From: CAVSUB01 sp963816725
GTDB taxonomy: Bacteria > Acidobacteriota > Vicinamibacteria > Vicinamibacterales > 2-12-FULL-66-21
Reading direction: 5' to 3'
Assembly (NCBI GenBank): GCA_963816725.1
Contig: CAWFMC010000022.1
Span: forward strand, 62,001 to 126,000
DNA: 64,000 nucleotides
Made by a program: the position numbers and the translations under genes. Shown piece after piece: positions 51,420 to 59,952 of the stretch. Positions within the stretch are counted from its first letter, which is position 1, and every line of letters starts with the position of its first letter. The notes beneath the pieces are model-generated. The model was not told where the DNA came from. It worked only from the letters and a program-made list of their open reading frames with translations, and made no database searches.

Positions 51420-52786
51420 ACGCTGATCTCGTACTTCTCGAAGCGGCGGTAGAGCGCCGCGCGGCTGAGCCCCAGGGACTCGGCCACGCGACTGACGTTC
51501 CCGCCGTGGTGGCGCAGCGACTTCACGATCATCGCCCGCTCGATCTCGTCCATCGTCATCGATCCGACGGGCGGCAGGGCTTCGTTGACCGGCTCGGCCT
51601 GGGGCGGATCGATCGACTCGGTGAAGTCCTCGATCTCCAGGCGATCGCGGGTGCTGACCAGCACCGCGCGCTCGACGACCTGCCGCAGCTGACGGACGTT
51701 CCCCGGCCATGGCTGGGCCTGCAACCAGCGCAGCGCGGCCGTGCTCAGCGTCAACGGCTCGCGGCGATACACCTGGCCGGCGCGCTGCAGGAAGCGCGAC
51801 GCCAGCACCGGCACGTCGTCCGATCGCTCGCGCAGCGGCGGCAGGTGGATCGCCATCAGGTTGATGCGGTACAGCAAGTCTTCCCGGAACTCGCCGCGCG
51901 AGACCATCGTCGAGAGCTGGCGATTGGTCGCGGACACGACCCGCACGTCCACTTCGCGGCGGGCGCTGGAGCCCAGCACCTCGAAGGTCCGGTCCTGCAG
52001 CACCCGCAGCATCTTGACCTGCGAGGGCGGATCGAGATCGCCGATCTCGTCGAGGAAGATCGTGCCGCCGTGCGCGACGTCGAAGCGTCCCTTGCGATCG
52101 GCACGCGCGTCGGTGAAGGCGCCGCGCACGTGGCCGAACATCTCGCTCTCGAACAGCGTCGCGGGTACGCCGCCGAGATTGACCTTGACGAACGGCTTCG
52201 CGGCCCGGCGGCTGTTGCGGTGGATCGCCTCGGCGACCAGCTCCTTGCCGGTGCCGCTCTCACCGGTAATCAGGACGGAGGCGTCGGTCGGTGCGACCCG
52301 GCCGACGAGTTCGAGGATGCGGAGCATCCGCGCGTCGCGTCCGACCAGGTCGCCGAAATCGTAGCGCGCGTCGAGGTCGTCGCGGGTGAGCACGCGATCC
52401 CCCTGATCCGCACGCGCCTCGACCAGCCCCAGCGCAGTCTGCACGGTGTGCAGCAGCTGCTGGTTGGTCCAGGGCTTGGTGACGAAGTCGGACGCCCCGG
52501 CCTTCATCCCTTCGACCGCGAGCGCGATCGAGCCCCACGCGGTGATCAGGATGACGGGGACTGCCGGCGTCAGCTCTTTGATCTGCTTGAGCAGCGCGAG
52601 GCCTTCCTCGCCGGATGTCCGGCGGGAAAAGTTCATGTCCTGGATCACGAGTTGACACGGCTCGCGGCGGAGCACCGCGAGCGTCTCCTCGGGCGAGCTG
52701 GCCGCGACCGTGGCCAGCCCGGCCTGCTTGAGCAGCAGCGCCAGGGAAGCCGTCACCGACCGGTCGTCGTCGACGATGAGAATCAT
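51416..52786 (-). CDS. NtrC-family response regulator with variant GAFTDA loop
   Basis: 456 residues. Receiver (ILIVDDDRSVTASLALLLKQ, phospho-Asp in LVIQDMNFSRRTSGEEGL, VILITAWGSIALAVEGMKAG), AAA+ core (GESGTGKELVAEAIHRNSR, TIFLDEIGDLDPPSQVKMLR, EDLLYRINLMAIHLPPLRER), and a Fis-type HTH (RVAESLGLSRAALYRRFEKY). The loop that contacts sigma-54 reads GAFTDA, not GAFTGA: the fifth residue is Asp. Glycine is almost invariant in activators that open sigma-54 complexes, so activity with sigma-54 is doubtful or altered. It is followed by the kinase gene (GTGA overlap), and preceded by permease 2 with about 105 bases between them, including a strong hairpin. Confidence 0.93.
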   Translation of the reverse strand: MILIVDDDRSVTASLALLLKQAGLATVAASSPEETLAVLRREPCQLVIQDMNFSRRTSGEEGLALLKQIKELTPAVPVILITAWGSIALAVEGMKAGASDFVTKPWTNQQLLHTVQTALGLVEARADQGDRVLTRDDLDARYDFGDLVGRDARMLRILELVGRVAPTDASVLITGESGTGKELVAEAIHRNSRRAAKPFVKVNLGGVPATLFESEMFGHVRGAFTDARADRKGRFDVAHGGTIFLDEIGDLDPPSQVKMLRVLQDRTFEVLGSSARREVDVRVVSATNRQLSTMVSRGEFREDLLYRINLMAIHLPPLRERSDDVPVLASRFLQRAGQVYRREPLTLSTAALRWLQAQPWPGNVRQLRQVVERAVLVSTRDRLEIEDFTESIDPPQAEPVNEALPPVGSMTMDEIERAMIVKSLRHHGGNVSRVAESLGLSRAALYRRFEKYEISV

Positions 52787-52847
52787 GGGACGGTGCGCTC
52801 AAAGCGCAGTGCGGGAACACCCGGCGTCGGAGTCACGGCCGGAGTTG

Positions 52848-52889
52848 TGCCATCTGCCATCTGCCATCCGGCCCGCCCAGGCGGGCCGG
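52848..52889. repeat. TGCCATC tandem triplet and perfect hairpin between permease 2 and the response regulator
   Basis: Three tandem 7-base words TGCCATC (52848-52868) are followed directly by CCGGCCCGCC-CA-GGCGGGCCGG (52868-52889), perfect 10-base arms. On the minus strand the hairpin is two bases after the permease stop and could end or stabilise the upstream transcript; there is no U run. Confidence 0.6.
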
Positions 52890-52890
52890 C

Positions 52891-54138
52891 TCACTCGTAG
52901 TGTAGCGCCTGGGCGGGCTCGATCTTCGTGGCCAGCCGGCTCGGGTACCAGCCGCACGCGAGCGTCAGGACGTAGATCGCCCCGATCGAGACGGCCAGGC
53001 TGGCCACGAATACCGGACCGTTGACGATCTGCAGGGGTTTCGGCAGCGGCAGCAGGGGCAGCTGGCCAAGCAGGGCCACGCCGACGAGCAGCGCGAGTGA
53101 CGTCATGATCACCATCTCGATCAGCACCTGCCGCCGCACGTTGGCGATCGTCGCCCCCTTGGCCCGGCGGAGGCCGAACTCACGGATGCGCTGGGTCACG
53201 CTCTGCCACACGACCCCGGTCAGGCCGAGCGCGACCATCAGCAGGAGAAATCCGGCAATCGTCGCGATGACGATGAGCGGAATCGAGTACTCATGCAGCT
53301 TGTGCTCCCGCATCGCGTCGAGCGGCTCCACTTCGAACGACCAGTCCGTCGCGACGGCCATTGCACGCTTCACCAGCGTTTCCTCGAACGCCGCCGGCGT
53401 GCCCGGGCGCAGCCGGACGAACAGCCGATCCGGGACGTCGGCTTTGGGATCCGCGCCATCGAGCCGCATGCGGTAGAACATGTAGTTTTGCGCCGTGGCG
53501 AGCTCGCCGTTCTGGCGGAATTCGTCGATCAGGCCGATGACCCGCTTCACCTGCGGCTTGTCGTTGGGATCGGGCGGCGGATCGTTCGGATCCCGCTCCT
53601 CCTTGATGATTTGACCGATCGGATTCTGGTCGCCGAAGATCTCCTCCGCCAGGCGGCGATTCAGCACGACCGGCGTCCACGTCGCGGCGTCGTCTTCGCG
53701 GCTGAAGGCGCGCCCGGCCACGAGCGGTACGCTGAACAGCTCGAAGAAGTCGTCGGTGGCGCGGTTGACGCCGTGCTCGATGTTCCGCCCGCCCACCAGC
53801 CGCATGGAGCCGCCCCAGTTCGAGTTGGCGTACGGACCGGTGAACGCTGCCGCGACACCCTCGACCTGCGGCAACTCGCGCAGCGCGGTGATCAGCTGGC
53901 GATAGGTTTCGCGATGGCGCGCCTTGACGGCCACGTCCTCGGACGGTTCCTTGCGATCGACGGTCAGGCTCCAGATCCGATCGATCCGATAGCCGAGCGG
54001 CTTCCGTGCGTTGCTGGCGTACTGCATGGCGAACAGCACGACCGCGAACAGCGTCAGGAAGGAGAAGAAGATCTCCAGCGTGAGCAGGAAGTTCTGACGT
54101 TTGCGGTTCCAGATCAGGCGCAGCAGGTGCCGGGTCAT
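52891..54138 (-). CDS. MacB-like ABC transporter permease 2
   Basis: 415 residues from ATG 54138, which overlaps the stop of permease 1 (ATGA). N-terminal helix (FLLTLEIFFSFLTLFAVVLF), a large periplasmic MacB core domain, and three C-terminal FtsX helices (IPLIVIATIAGFLLLMVALG, VLIEMVIMTSLALLVGVALL, LAVSIGAIYVLTLACGWYPS) ending ATKIEPAQALHYE, the family-typical last motif. The layout with a separate ATPase and an adaptor fits an ABC efflux complex of the MacAB type. The two permeases are diverged and could form a heterodimer. Confidence 0.9.
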   Translation of the reverse strand: MTRHLLRLIWNRKRQNFLLTLEIFFSFLTLFAVVLFAMQYASNARKPLGYRIDRIWSLTVDRKEPSEDVAVKARHRETYRQLITALRELPQVEGVAAAFTGPYANSNWGGSMRLVGGRNIEHGVNRATDDFFELFSVPLVAGRAFSREDDAATWTPVVLNRRLAEEIFGDQNPIGQIIKEERDPNDPPPDPNDKPQVKRVIGLIDEFRQNGELATAQNYMFYRMRLDGADPKADVPDRLFVRLRPGTPAAFEETLVKRAMAVATDWSFEVEPLDAMREHKLHEYSIPLIVIATIAGFLLLMVALGLTGVVWQSVTQRIREFGLRRAKGATIANVRRQVLIEMVIMTSLALLVGVALLGQLPLLPLPKPLQIVNGPVFVASLAVSIGAIYVLTLACGWYPSRLATKIEPAQALHYE

Positions 54139-55385
54139 CGCGAAGTCCCTCCCTTGAGCGCGTCGACCGGATTCAGCCGCGACATGCGCCACGCCGGATA
54201 GACGCCGGAGATGAGGCCGAAGAGGATCGCCAGGGTGACGCCGTAGCCGAAGATCCGGGCATTCAGGGTGAAATGGGCGTACTCGAACAGACCGCTCCGC
54301 TCGAGCATGCGCAACGTCACTACCGACAGGATGAACCCGCCCAGCGCGCCAACCAGCGTGAGCAGCACGTTCTCCAGCAGGAACTGGCCGACCAGGGTGC
54401 GCGCCGGCGCGCCGAACGCTTTCCGGACGCCGATCTCAGACGCCCGCTCCATGATCCGGCTGATGTTGATGTTCACCAGGTTGACCGTCGGGATCAGCAC
54501 GAACAGCAGGCCGAGCCCGGCGAGCAGACCGACCAGCCGCCACACGTGGCTGTCCGGGTTCTTGCGATCGCCGACGTCCATCATGCGCGCGAACACCTGG
54601 AACTTGGTCTCGAACGGCGCCACGATCGCCTCGTAATGCTTGGGGTCGGGCAGCTCGAAGCGGTGCAGCCGCGAATTGAACTCCTCGTGGATGGCGGGCA
54701 TCGCGGCGGTGTCGCGGGCCAGCGCCACGGCGTGCCAGCTGCCCATCACCTCACGCTTGTAGGCGTCGGTCTTGGCGGTCGTGTACGGCACCCAGATCTC
54801 CGCGAACGGCGTCATCCGCACTTCCGATATGTTCTCGACGACGCCAACCACTCGAAACCGCTGGCCGTCGGCTTCGATGGTCTGGCCGACCGCCGGCCGG
54901 CCGTCGAAGAACCGCTCCCGCGTGCGGGCATTGATGACCGCGACCATCCGGGCGGCGGCCACGTCGGACTCGACGTAGGGTCCGCCCTCGAGAAAATCGA
55001 AGTGCAGGATGTTCCAGAACTCCGCGTCGGTCCGCTTCAGCGTCGACGAAATCTTGCGGCCATCCAGATAGGAGTGGACGGTGCGCCCGTCCTCGTACAA
55101 CGACAGCCGCTCGACCCCGGGCAGGTTGCGCGCGTTCTGATCGAGCAGCCTGAAACCGCTGCTGCCGGTCCAGGTGCTGTGCGGCCCGTACATCACCGCG
55201 CGCTCGACGTAGAGCGAGCGATCCTGGAGCGGCTCGGTCGCGTCAGGACCGAAGGTGTGATCGAACAGCGCCGTCACCACGGTCAGCACGAGCAACGTGA
55301 AGCTGATGCCGAACAGGCTGATGAAGGTGAAGAACTTGCGCCGCAGCAGCACCTTCACTGCGAGAGACAGATAGTGCCTGAACAT
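54135..55385 (-). CDS. MacB-like ABC transporter permease 1
   Basis: 416 residues. N-terminal helix (FTFISLFGISFTLLVLTVVT), periplasmic domain (about 50-290), and FtsX helices (AGLGLLFVLIPTVNLVNINI, SEIGVRKAFGAPARTLVGQF, GYGVTLAILFGLISGVYPAW) ending MSRLNPVDALKGG. The motif SEIGVRKAFGA is the conserved FtsX signature. It starts 15 bases after the ATPase stop and overlaps permease 2. Part of the macrolide/peptide-type tripartite exporter, inferred from family only. Confidence 0.92.
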   Translation of the reverse strand: MFRHYLSLAVKVLLRRKFFTFISLFGISFTLLVLTVVTALFDHTFGPDATEPLQDRSLYVERAVMYGPHSTWTGSSGFRLLDQNARNLPGVERLSLYEDGRTVHSYLDGRKISSTLKRTDAEFWNILHFDFLEGGPYVESDVAAARMVAVINARTRERFFDGRPAVGQTIEADGQRFRVVGVVENISEVRMTPFAEIWVPYTTAKTDAYKREVMGSWHAVALARDTAAMPAIHEEFNSRLHRFELPDPKHYEAIVAPFETKFQVFARMMDVGDRKNPDSHVWRLVGLLAGLGLLFVLIPTVNLVNINISRIMERASEIGVRKAFGAPARTLVGQFLLENVLLTLVGALGGFILSVVTLRMLERSGLFEYAHFTLNARIFGYGVTLAILFGLISGVYPAWRMSRLNPVDALKGGTSR

Positions 55386-55400
55386 GTCGGCTGCCTCGCT

Positions 55401-56066
55401 TCAGTTGACCTGCCGGCCGTCGAACAGCCGGACGATCCGCTCGGTCTGATCCGCCTTCTGCTGATCGTGGGTGACCATCACGATGGTCGTCTTGTCCTCG
55501 CCGTTCAGGCCCTTGAGAATCCCCATCACCTCGTCGCCCATCTGCGAATCGAGGTTCCCTGTCGGCTCGTCCGCCAGCAGGATGCGCGGGCGCCCGACGA
55601 TGGCCCGGGCGATCGCGACGCGCTGCTGCTGCCCACCCGAGAGCTGCGACGGGAAGTGATGGATGCGCGCGCTGAGCCCGACCCGGTCGAGCGCGGCCTC
55701 GGCCAGCTTGCGCCGTTCGCCGTTCGACATCCGCCGGTAGAGCAGCGGAATCTGCACGTTGTCGAGCACGCTCAGATCGCTGACCAGGTGAAACGTCTGG
55801 AAGACGAACCCGATTTCCTTGTTGCGGATTGCGGCCAGGTCGCGATCGCGACGGCTCGCAATCGGCGACCCGTTGATCTGGACAGACCCCTTGGTCGGCA
55901 CATCGAGCAGCCCCATCAGGTTGAGGAGCGTGCTCTTGCCGCACCCTGACGGCCCCATGATCGAGATGAACTCGCCTTCGCCCACGGACAGGTTGACGTC
56001 GGCGAGCGCGACGGTCTCGATGCGATCGGTGCGGTAAACCTTTTCGATGCGTTGCAGCTGAATCAT
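55401..56066 (-). CDS. ABC transporter ATP-binding protein, MacB/LolD type
   Basis: 221 residues. Walker A GPSGCGKST (38-46), Q-loop, signature LSGGQQQRVAIARAI, Walker B ILLADEPTG and switch His (VMVTHDQQ) are all complete. The MacB/LolD subfamily marker NEVGFVFQ-type sequence (NKEIGFVFQTFHLVSDLSVL) is present. It would energise the two permeases encoded immediately after it. The start ATG 56066 follows the adaptor stop by 28 bases. Confidence 0.97.
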   Translation of the reverse strand: MIQLQRIEKVYRTDRIETVALADVNLSVGEGEFISIMGPSGCGKSTLLNLMGLLDVPTKGSVQINGSPIASRRDRDLAAIRNKEIGFVFQTFHLVSDLSVLDNVQIPLLYRRMSNGERRKLAEAALDRVGLSARIHHFPSQLSGGQQQRVAIARAIVGRPRILLADEPTGNLDSQMGDEVMGILKGLNGEDKTTIVMVTHDQQKADQTERIVRLFDGRQVN

Positions 56067-56094
56067 GGCGGCAGCCTTGTTCCTCGCCTGGCGG

Positions 56095-57348
56095 CTATTT
56101 GATCCGGACTTCCGAGAGGTGCAGGTAGTCCTTCATGTCCGAGATGATCACTTCATCCCCCTCGCTCACTCCCGACACGACCTCGACATCGTCGACCCCG
56201 ATCAGCCCGATCTGGATGGGAACGCGAACGGCCCGGTCGCCGCGGACGACGAAGGCCTGCACCGCGGCGTTGTCGGCGAACGGCCCGCGCTTGAGACGAA
56301 GCGCGCGAGCCTTGCGTTCAGTGACGACCAGCACGTCGGTGCGAAGGCTCGGGCGAAGCGCGGCGTGCGACGGCTCGGCCAGGGCGACGGTGAAGTGCAA
56401 CACGCCGTTCTCGACCGTCGGCAGGACTTCGGTGACGGTGCCCTGCAGGTCGACATCGTTGACCCGCACCACCGCGGCCATGCCGGTGCGCAGCCGGCCG
56501 GCATGAATGTCCGAGACGGTCCCGTCGACCCGGAACGAGGTGAGGTCGGCGATGCGTGCGATCACGTCGCCCCGGCGCACCAGCGCGCCTTCCTGGGAGA
56601 CAACCCAGGTCAGCACCCCGTCGCGATCGGATTTCGTGGTGGACAGGTCGAGCAGCCGGCGGGCCTGAGCAGCTTCCTTGTCGAGCGCGCCGCGCTCGAG
56701 CGACAGTCCTTCGAGTTGCACCCCGGTGGAACGCTCCGCGTTGGTGCGCTCCTCACGCAGTTGCGCCAGCTCGATCTGCGCCTGCTTGACGTTCAGCTCT
56801 GAACGGCGCAGCGACTCGCGCGAGAAGAGCCCGTCCTTGAACAGCTGCTGGTCCCCTTCGAGCTGCGACTGCGCGGACTGGAGCTGCAGCGTCTTCAGCT
56901 CCAGCCGTCCGTCGAGATCGACCAGCGATTTCTCCAGCGCCAGCCGGGACTGCGCCTGCTGGTTCTCCTTGATCTTCAGATCCTTGACCACCTTGTCGAG
57001 CGCCAGCTCCGACTCGCTGACATCGAGTTCGACAACGGGATCGCCGCGTTTGAGATGGGCGCCAGGACGCTGGAGGAGGCGGAGGACGCGGGCGTCGAGC
57101 GGACTCGAGAGGACGCGCTCGACTTCGGGGGTCACCGTCCCGGACGCCATGATGACCGATTCGACCGGCCCGGCCGTCACCACCGCGGTGCGAACCCTCG
57201 CCCGGTTCAGCGACGGCCGAATCCAGCCGGGCAGCCAGATGATCAGGACCGCCAGCAGCAGGAGCGGCAGGCCGACGCGCGCCAGCGTGCGGCGCTTCGC
57301 CTGCGATTGAACTTCGGGAGCCAGCTCGCGATCCACGACCCGGCTCAC
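56095..57348 (-). CDS. HlyD/MacA-type membrane-fusion (periplasmic adaptor) protein
   Basis: 417 residues from GTG 57348; a TTG start at 57384 is also possible. One N-terminal helix (VGLPLLLLAVLIIWLPGWI), then a lipoyl/barrel-sandwich half (VTAGPVESVIMASGTVTPEV), a coiled-coil hairpin of about 120 residues (KVVKDLKIKENQQAQSRLAL and SELNVKQAQIELAQLREERT), the second lipoyl half (LTWVVSQEGALVRRGDVIAR) and a beta-barrel plus membrane-proximal domain (VTEVLPTVENGVLHFTVAL, VSGVSEGDEVIISDM). It links inner-membrane exporter to an outer-membrane channel; no TolC-like gene is in the window. First gene of the six-gene minus-strand operon. Confidence 0.9.
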   Translation of the reverse strand: MSRVVDRELAPEVQSQAKRRTLARVGLPLLLLAVLIIWLPGWIRPSLNRARVRTAVVTAGPVESVIMASGTVTPEVERVLSSPLDARVLRLLQRPGAHLKRGDPVVELDVSESELALDKVVKDLKIKENQQAQSRLALEKSLVDLDGRLELKTLQLQSAQSQLEGDQQLFKDGLFSRESLRRSELNVKQAQIELAQLREERTNAERSTGVQLEGLSLERGALDKEAAQARRLLDLSTTKSDRDGVLTWVVSQEGALVRRGDVIARIADLTSFRVDGTVSDIHAGRLRTGMAAVVRVNDVDLQGTVTEVLPTVENGVLHFTVALAEPSHAALRPSLRTDVLVVTERKARALRLKRGPFADNAAVQAFVVRGDRAVRVPIQIGLIGVDDVEVVSGVSEGDEVIISDMKDYLHLSEVRIK

Positions 57349-57452
57349 ATCAAGCCGTGTGCCGGTGACGAACCGCAGAATCAACCATTTACGGCAATTC
57401 GATCACCGTCGTCGTTCAGGAGCGCACGAAGCGCTGTTCACTAGCGGACACT

Positions 57453-57481
57453 GAGCCCGCGGCGTGGACAGCCGCGGGCTC
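57453..57481. promoter_or_regulatory. Perfect 11-base inverted repeat upstream of the GH31 gene
   Basis: GAGCCCGCGGC-N7-GCCGCGGGCTC, perfect arms of 11 bases around GTGGACA, ending 20 bases before the GH31 ATG. It lies in the divergent region between the adaptor gene and GH31. It may be an operator or a leader hairpin; no T run follows. Confidence 0.5.
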
Positions 57482-57501
57482 GGGAAGGTAGAGTCCGGCT
57501 C

Positions 57502-59916
57502 ATGCTCCGAGCCTCTCGTCGTGTTCAGTTGATCGGGATCGCGTGCGCCGTGGCGGCCGTGTCGGTGGCGTCGCAGGCCCAGCAACCGGCCACCTCGCCG
57601 TCCCTGCTTGCCGACCGGGTCGACGTCAGCCCGGATTTCCGCGACTTCGCCAACAACTATTACGTCGCCGACACCGTCGTGCAGTTCGATCCGGCGACCG
57701 CGTCCGGCACGCTGAAGTGGGTGCGGAACAATCGCTATCCGCGCCTGGCGTTCAACTACATCGAGGGCGTGCTGCGGCCGTTCGAGGGGGTCATCTTTCC
57801 GGAAAAGGAATACGACGTCGATCCCGTGTGGCCGTTCTCGATCCAATTCGTGACACCGCGCACCGTCCGCATCCGCGTCAAGACCGGCCCGGACATCCGG
57901 CCGGCGGAACCGTCACTGATGCTGGTACGCGAGCCGCCAGTGGACACCTCGTGGAAGTACTCGAAGGTCGAGGGCGGCCATCGCTACACCAGCAGCGCCG
58001 GCTCGGTCACGGTTTCGGAGAAGCCCTGGCGGATCGAGCTCAGGGACGCCGCCGGCAAGCTCCTGACCGGGACCCAGAACCCGGCCGACTTCGAGAACAC
58101 GCTGTCCCCCGCCTTGCCGTTCTCGTACATCCGGCGGGCTTCGGATCACACCCGCAGCGTGGCCGCGGTGTGGTCGTTATCCGCGACTGAGAAGCTGTTC
58201 GGCGGCGGCGAGTCGTTCACGCGGCTCGACAAGCGCGGGCAGCGGCTGGTGTTGTCGGTGAACGACGCGAACGGGGCCGAGAGCGAGCGGATGTACAAGC
58301 CGATCCCGTTTCTCTTGAGCAATCGCGGCTACGGCCTGTTCACCCACACCTCCGCGCCGGCGACGTTCGACGTCGGCGCGACCTTCCACGGCAGCAACGA
58401 GTTGCTGCTCGGAGACGACGAGCTCGATCTGTTCGCGTTCGTCGGCACGCCGAAGCAGGTGCTCGATGAGTACACCAACGTCACCGGGAAAGCGCCGATG
58501 CCGCCGCTGTGGTCGTTCGGCTTCTGGATGAGCCGAATCACGTACCTCTCGGAGCAGGAGGTGCGGACGGTCGCGACGAAGCTGCGTGAATACAAGATCC
58601 CCGCGGATCTGATTCATCTCGACACCGGCTGGTTCGAGACCGACTGGCGCTCCGACTATCAGTTCTCGAAGACCCGCTTCCCGGATCCTGCGAAGCTCTT
58701 CGCCGACTTGAAGAAGGCGGGCTTCCACGTCTCGCTGTGGCAGCTGCCGTACTTCGTGCCGAAGAACCTGCTGTTCCCGGAGATCGTCGGGCAGGGGCTG
58801 GCGGTGCGGGACGGCAAGGGCAACCTGCCGTCGGAGGACGCCGTCCTCGACTTCTCGAACCCGAAGACGGTGACGTGGTACCAGGAGAAGCTGGCGGCAC
58901 TGCTGAAGCTCGGCGTCGGCGCGATCAAGGTGGACTTCGGCGAGGCCGCGCCGTTCAACGGTATCTACGCCTCGGGCCGCACCGGCTTCTACGAGCACAA
59001 TCTCTATCCGCTGCGCTACAACAAGGCGGTCGCCGACATCACCCGCGACGTGAATCACGAGAACCTGATCTGGGCCCGGAGCGCGTGGGCCGGGAGCCAG
59101 CGGTATCCGCTGCACTGGGGCGGCGATTCGATGACATCGGACATCGGCATGGCGTCCACCCTGCGCGGCGGGCTCTCGTTCGGCCTGTCCGGCTTCACGT
59201 TCTGGAGCCATGACATCGGCGGCTTCATGGGCAAGACCAACGAGGATCTCTACGCCCGCTGGCTGCCCTTCGGCCTGCTCACGTCGCACAGCCGCAGCCA
59301 CGGCTTTCCGCCGCGGGAGCCGTGGGAATTCGGTGAGGCGTTCACCAATGCCTTCCGCCGCGCGGTGGAGATGCGCTACCGCCTGATGCCCTACATCTAC
59401 GCCCAGGCGAAGGACTCGAGCGCCCGCGGGCTGCCGATGCTCCGCGCCCTGTTCGTCGAGTTCCCGGAGGACACCGGTTCCTGGAGCATCGAGGACGAGT
59501 ATCTCTTCGGCAGCGACATCCTGGTCGCGCCCCTGCTCGAGGCGGGGACGAAGGGCCGGGACGTCTATTTGCCGCCCGGCAACTGGATCGACTACCAGAC
59601 CGGCCGGCTGTTCACGGCCGGCTGGCACCAGATCGAGGCGGGCACCATTCCGGTGGTGATGCTGGTCCGCGAGGGAGCCGCCATCCCGCAGATCGCGGTC
59701 GCGCAATCGACCGCCTTCATGGATTGGTCGAAGCTCGATGTCGAGGTGTTCGCGGTCAACGCGGCAAGGGCGTCCGGCCTCGTCGCGCTTCCGGACGGGG
59801 CGTTGCTGCCGCTGATGCTGACCCGCCGCGGGTCGGCGTTCGCGCTCGCGTCGGACCCGCTCGCCGGCAAAGTAGCATGGACCGTTCACAGGCGCGGTGA
59901 GGCGGCCCGGCCATAG
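57502..59916 (+). CDS. GH31 family alpha-glucosidase/alpha-xylosidase
   Basis: 804 residues with a signal peptide (LIGIACAVAAVSVASQAQQP). N-terminal galactose-mutarotase-like domain, then a (beta/alpha)8 barrel: YFGEKD-type entry replaced here by LFGGGESFTRLDKRG. Catalytic nucleophile Asp in AIKVDFGEAAPF and acid/base Asp in PLHWGGDSMTSD, followed by GGLSFGLSGFTFWSHDIGGF and LLTSHSRSHGF, as in YicI-type enzymes. The C-terminus is a beta domain (DGALLPLMLTRRGSAFALAS). It hydrolyses alpha-linked xylose or glucose from oligosaccharides. The nearest homologue type is the alpha-xylosidase subgroup because of HWGGD and SRSHGF. Export suggests action in the periplasm. Confidence 0.93.
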   Translation: MLRASRRVQLIGIACAVAAVSVASQAQQPATSPSLLADRVDVSPDFRDFANNYYVADTVVQFDPATASGTLKWVRNNRYPRLAFNYIEGVLRPFEGVIFPEKEYDVDPVWPFSIQFVTPRTVRIRVKTGPDIRPAEPSLMLVREPPVDTSWKYSKVEGGHRYTSSAGSVTVSEKPWRIELRDAAGKLLTGTQNPADFENTLSPALPFSYIRRASDHTRSVAAVWSLSATEKLFGGGESFTRLDKRGQRLVLSVNDANGAESERMYKPIPFLLSNRGYGLFTHTSAPATFDVGATFHGSNELLLGDDELDLFAFVGTPKQVLDEYTNVTGKAPMPPLWSFGFWMSRITYLSEQEVRTVATKLREYKIPADLIHLDTGWFETDWRSDYQFSKTRFPDPAKLFADLKKAGFHVSLWQLPYFVPKNLLFPEIVGQGLAVRDGKGNLPSEDAVLDFSNPKTVTWYQEKLAALLKLGVGAIKVDFGEAAPFNGIYASGRTGFYEHNLYPLRYNKAVADITRDVNHENLIWARSAWAGSQRYPLHWGGDSMTSDIGMASTLRGGLSFGLSGFTFWSHDIGGFMGKTNEDLYARWLPFGLLTSHSRSHGFPPREPWEFGEAFTNAFRRAVEMRYRLMPYIYAQAKDSSARGLPMLRALFVEFPEDTGSWSIEDEYLFGSDILVAPLLEAGTKGRDVYLPPGNWIDYQTGRLFTAGWHQIEAGTIPVVMLVREGAAIPQIAVAQSTAFMDWSKLDVEVFAVNAARASGLVALPDGALLPLMLTRRGSAFALASDPLAGKVAWTVHRRGEAARP

Positions 59917-59952
59917 GTGCCGCGCGCGCGCGCCGCTGTGCGACACTCGGTC

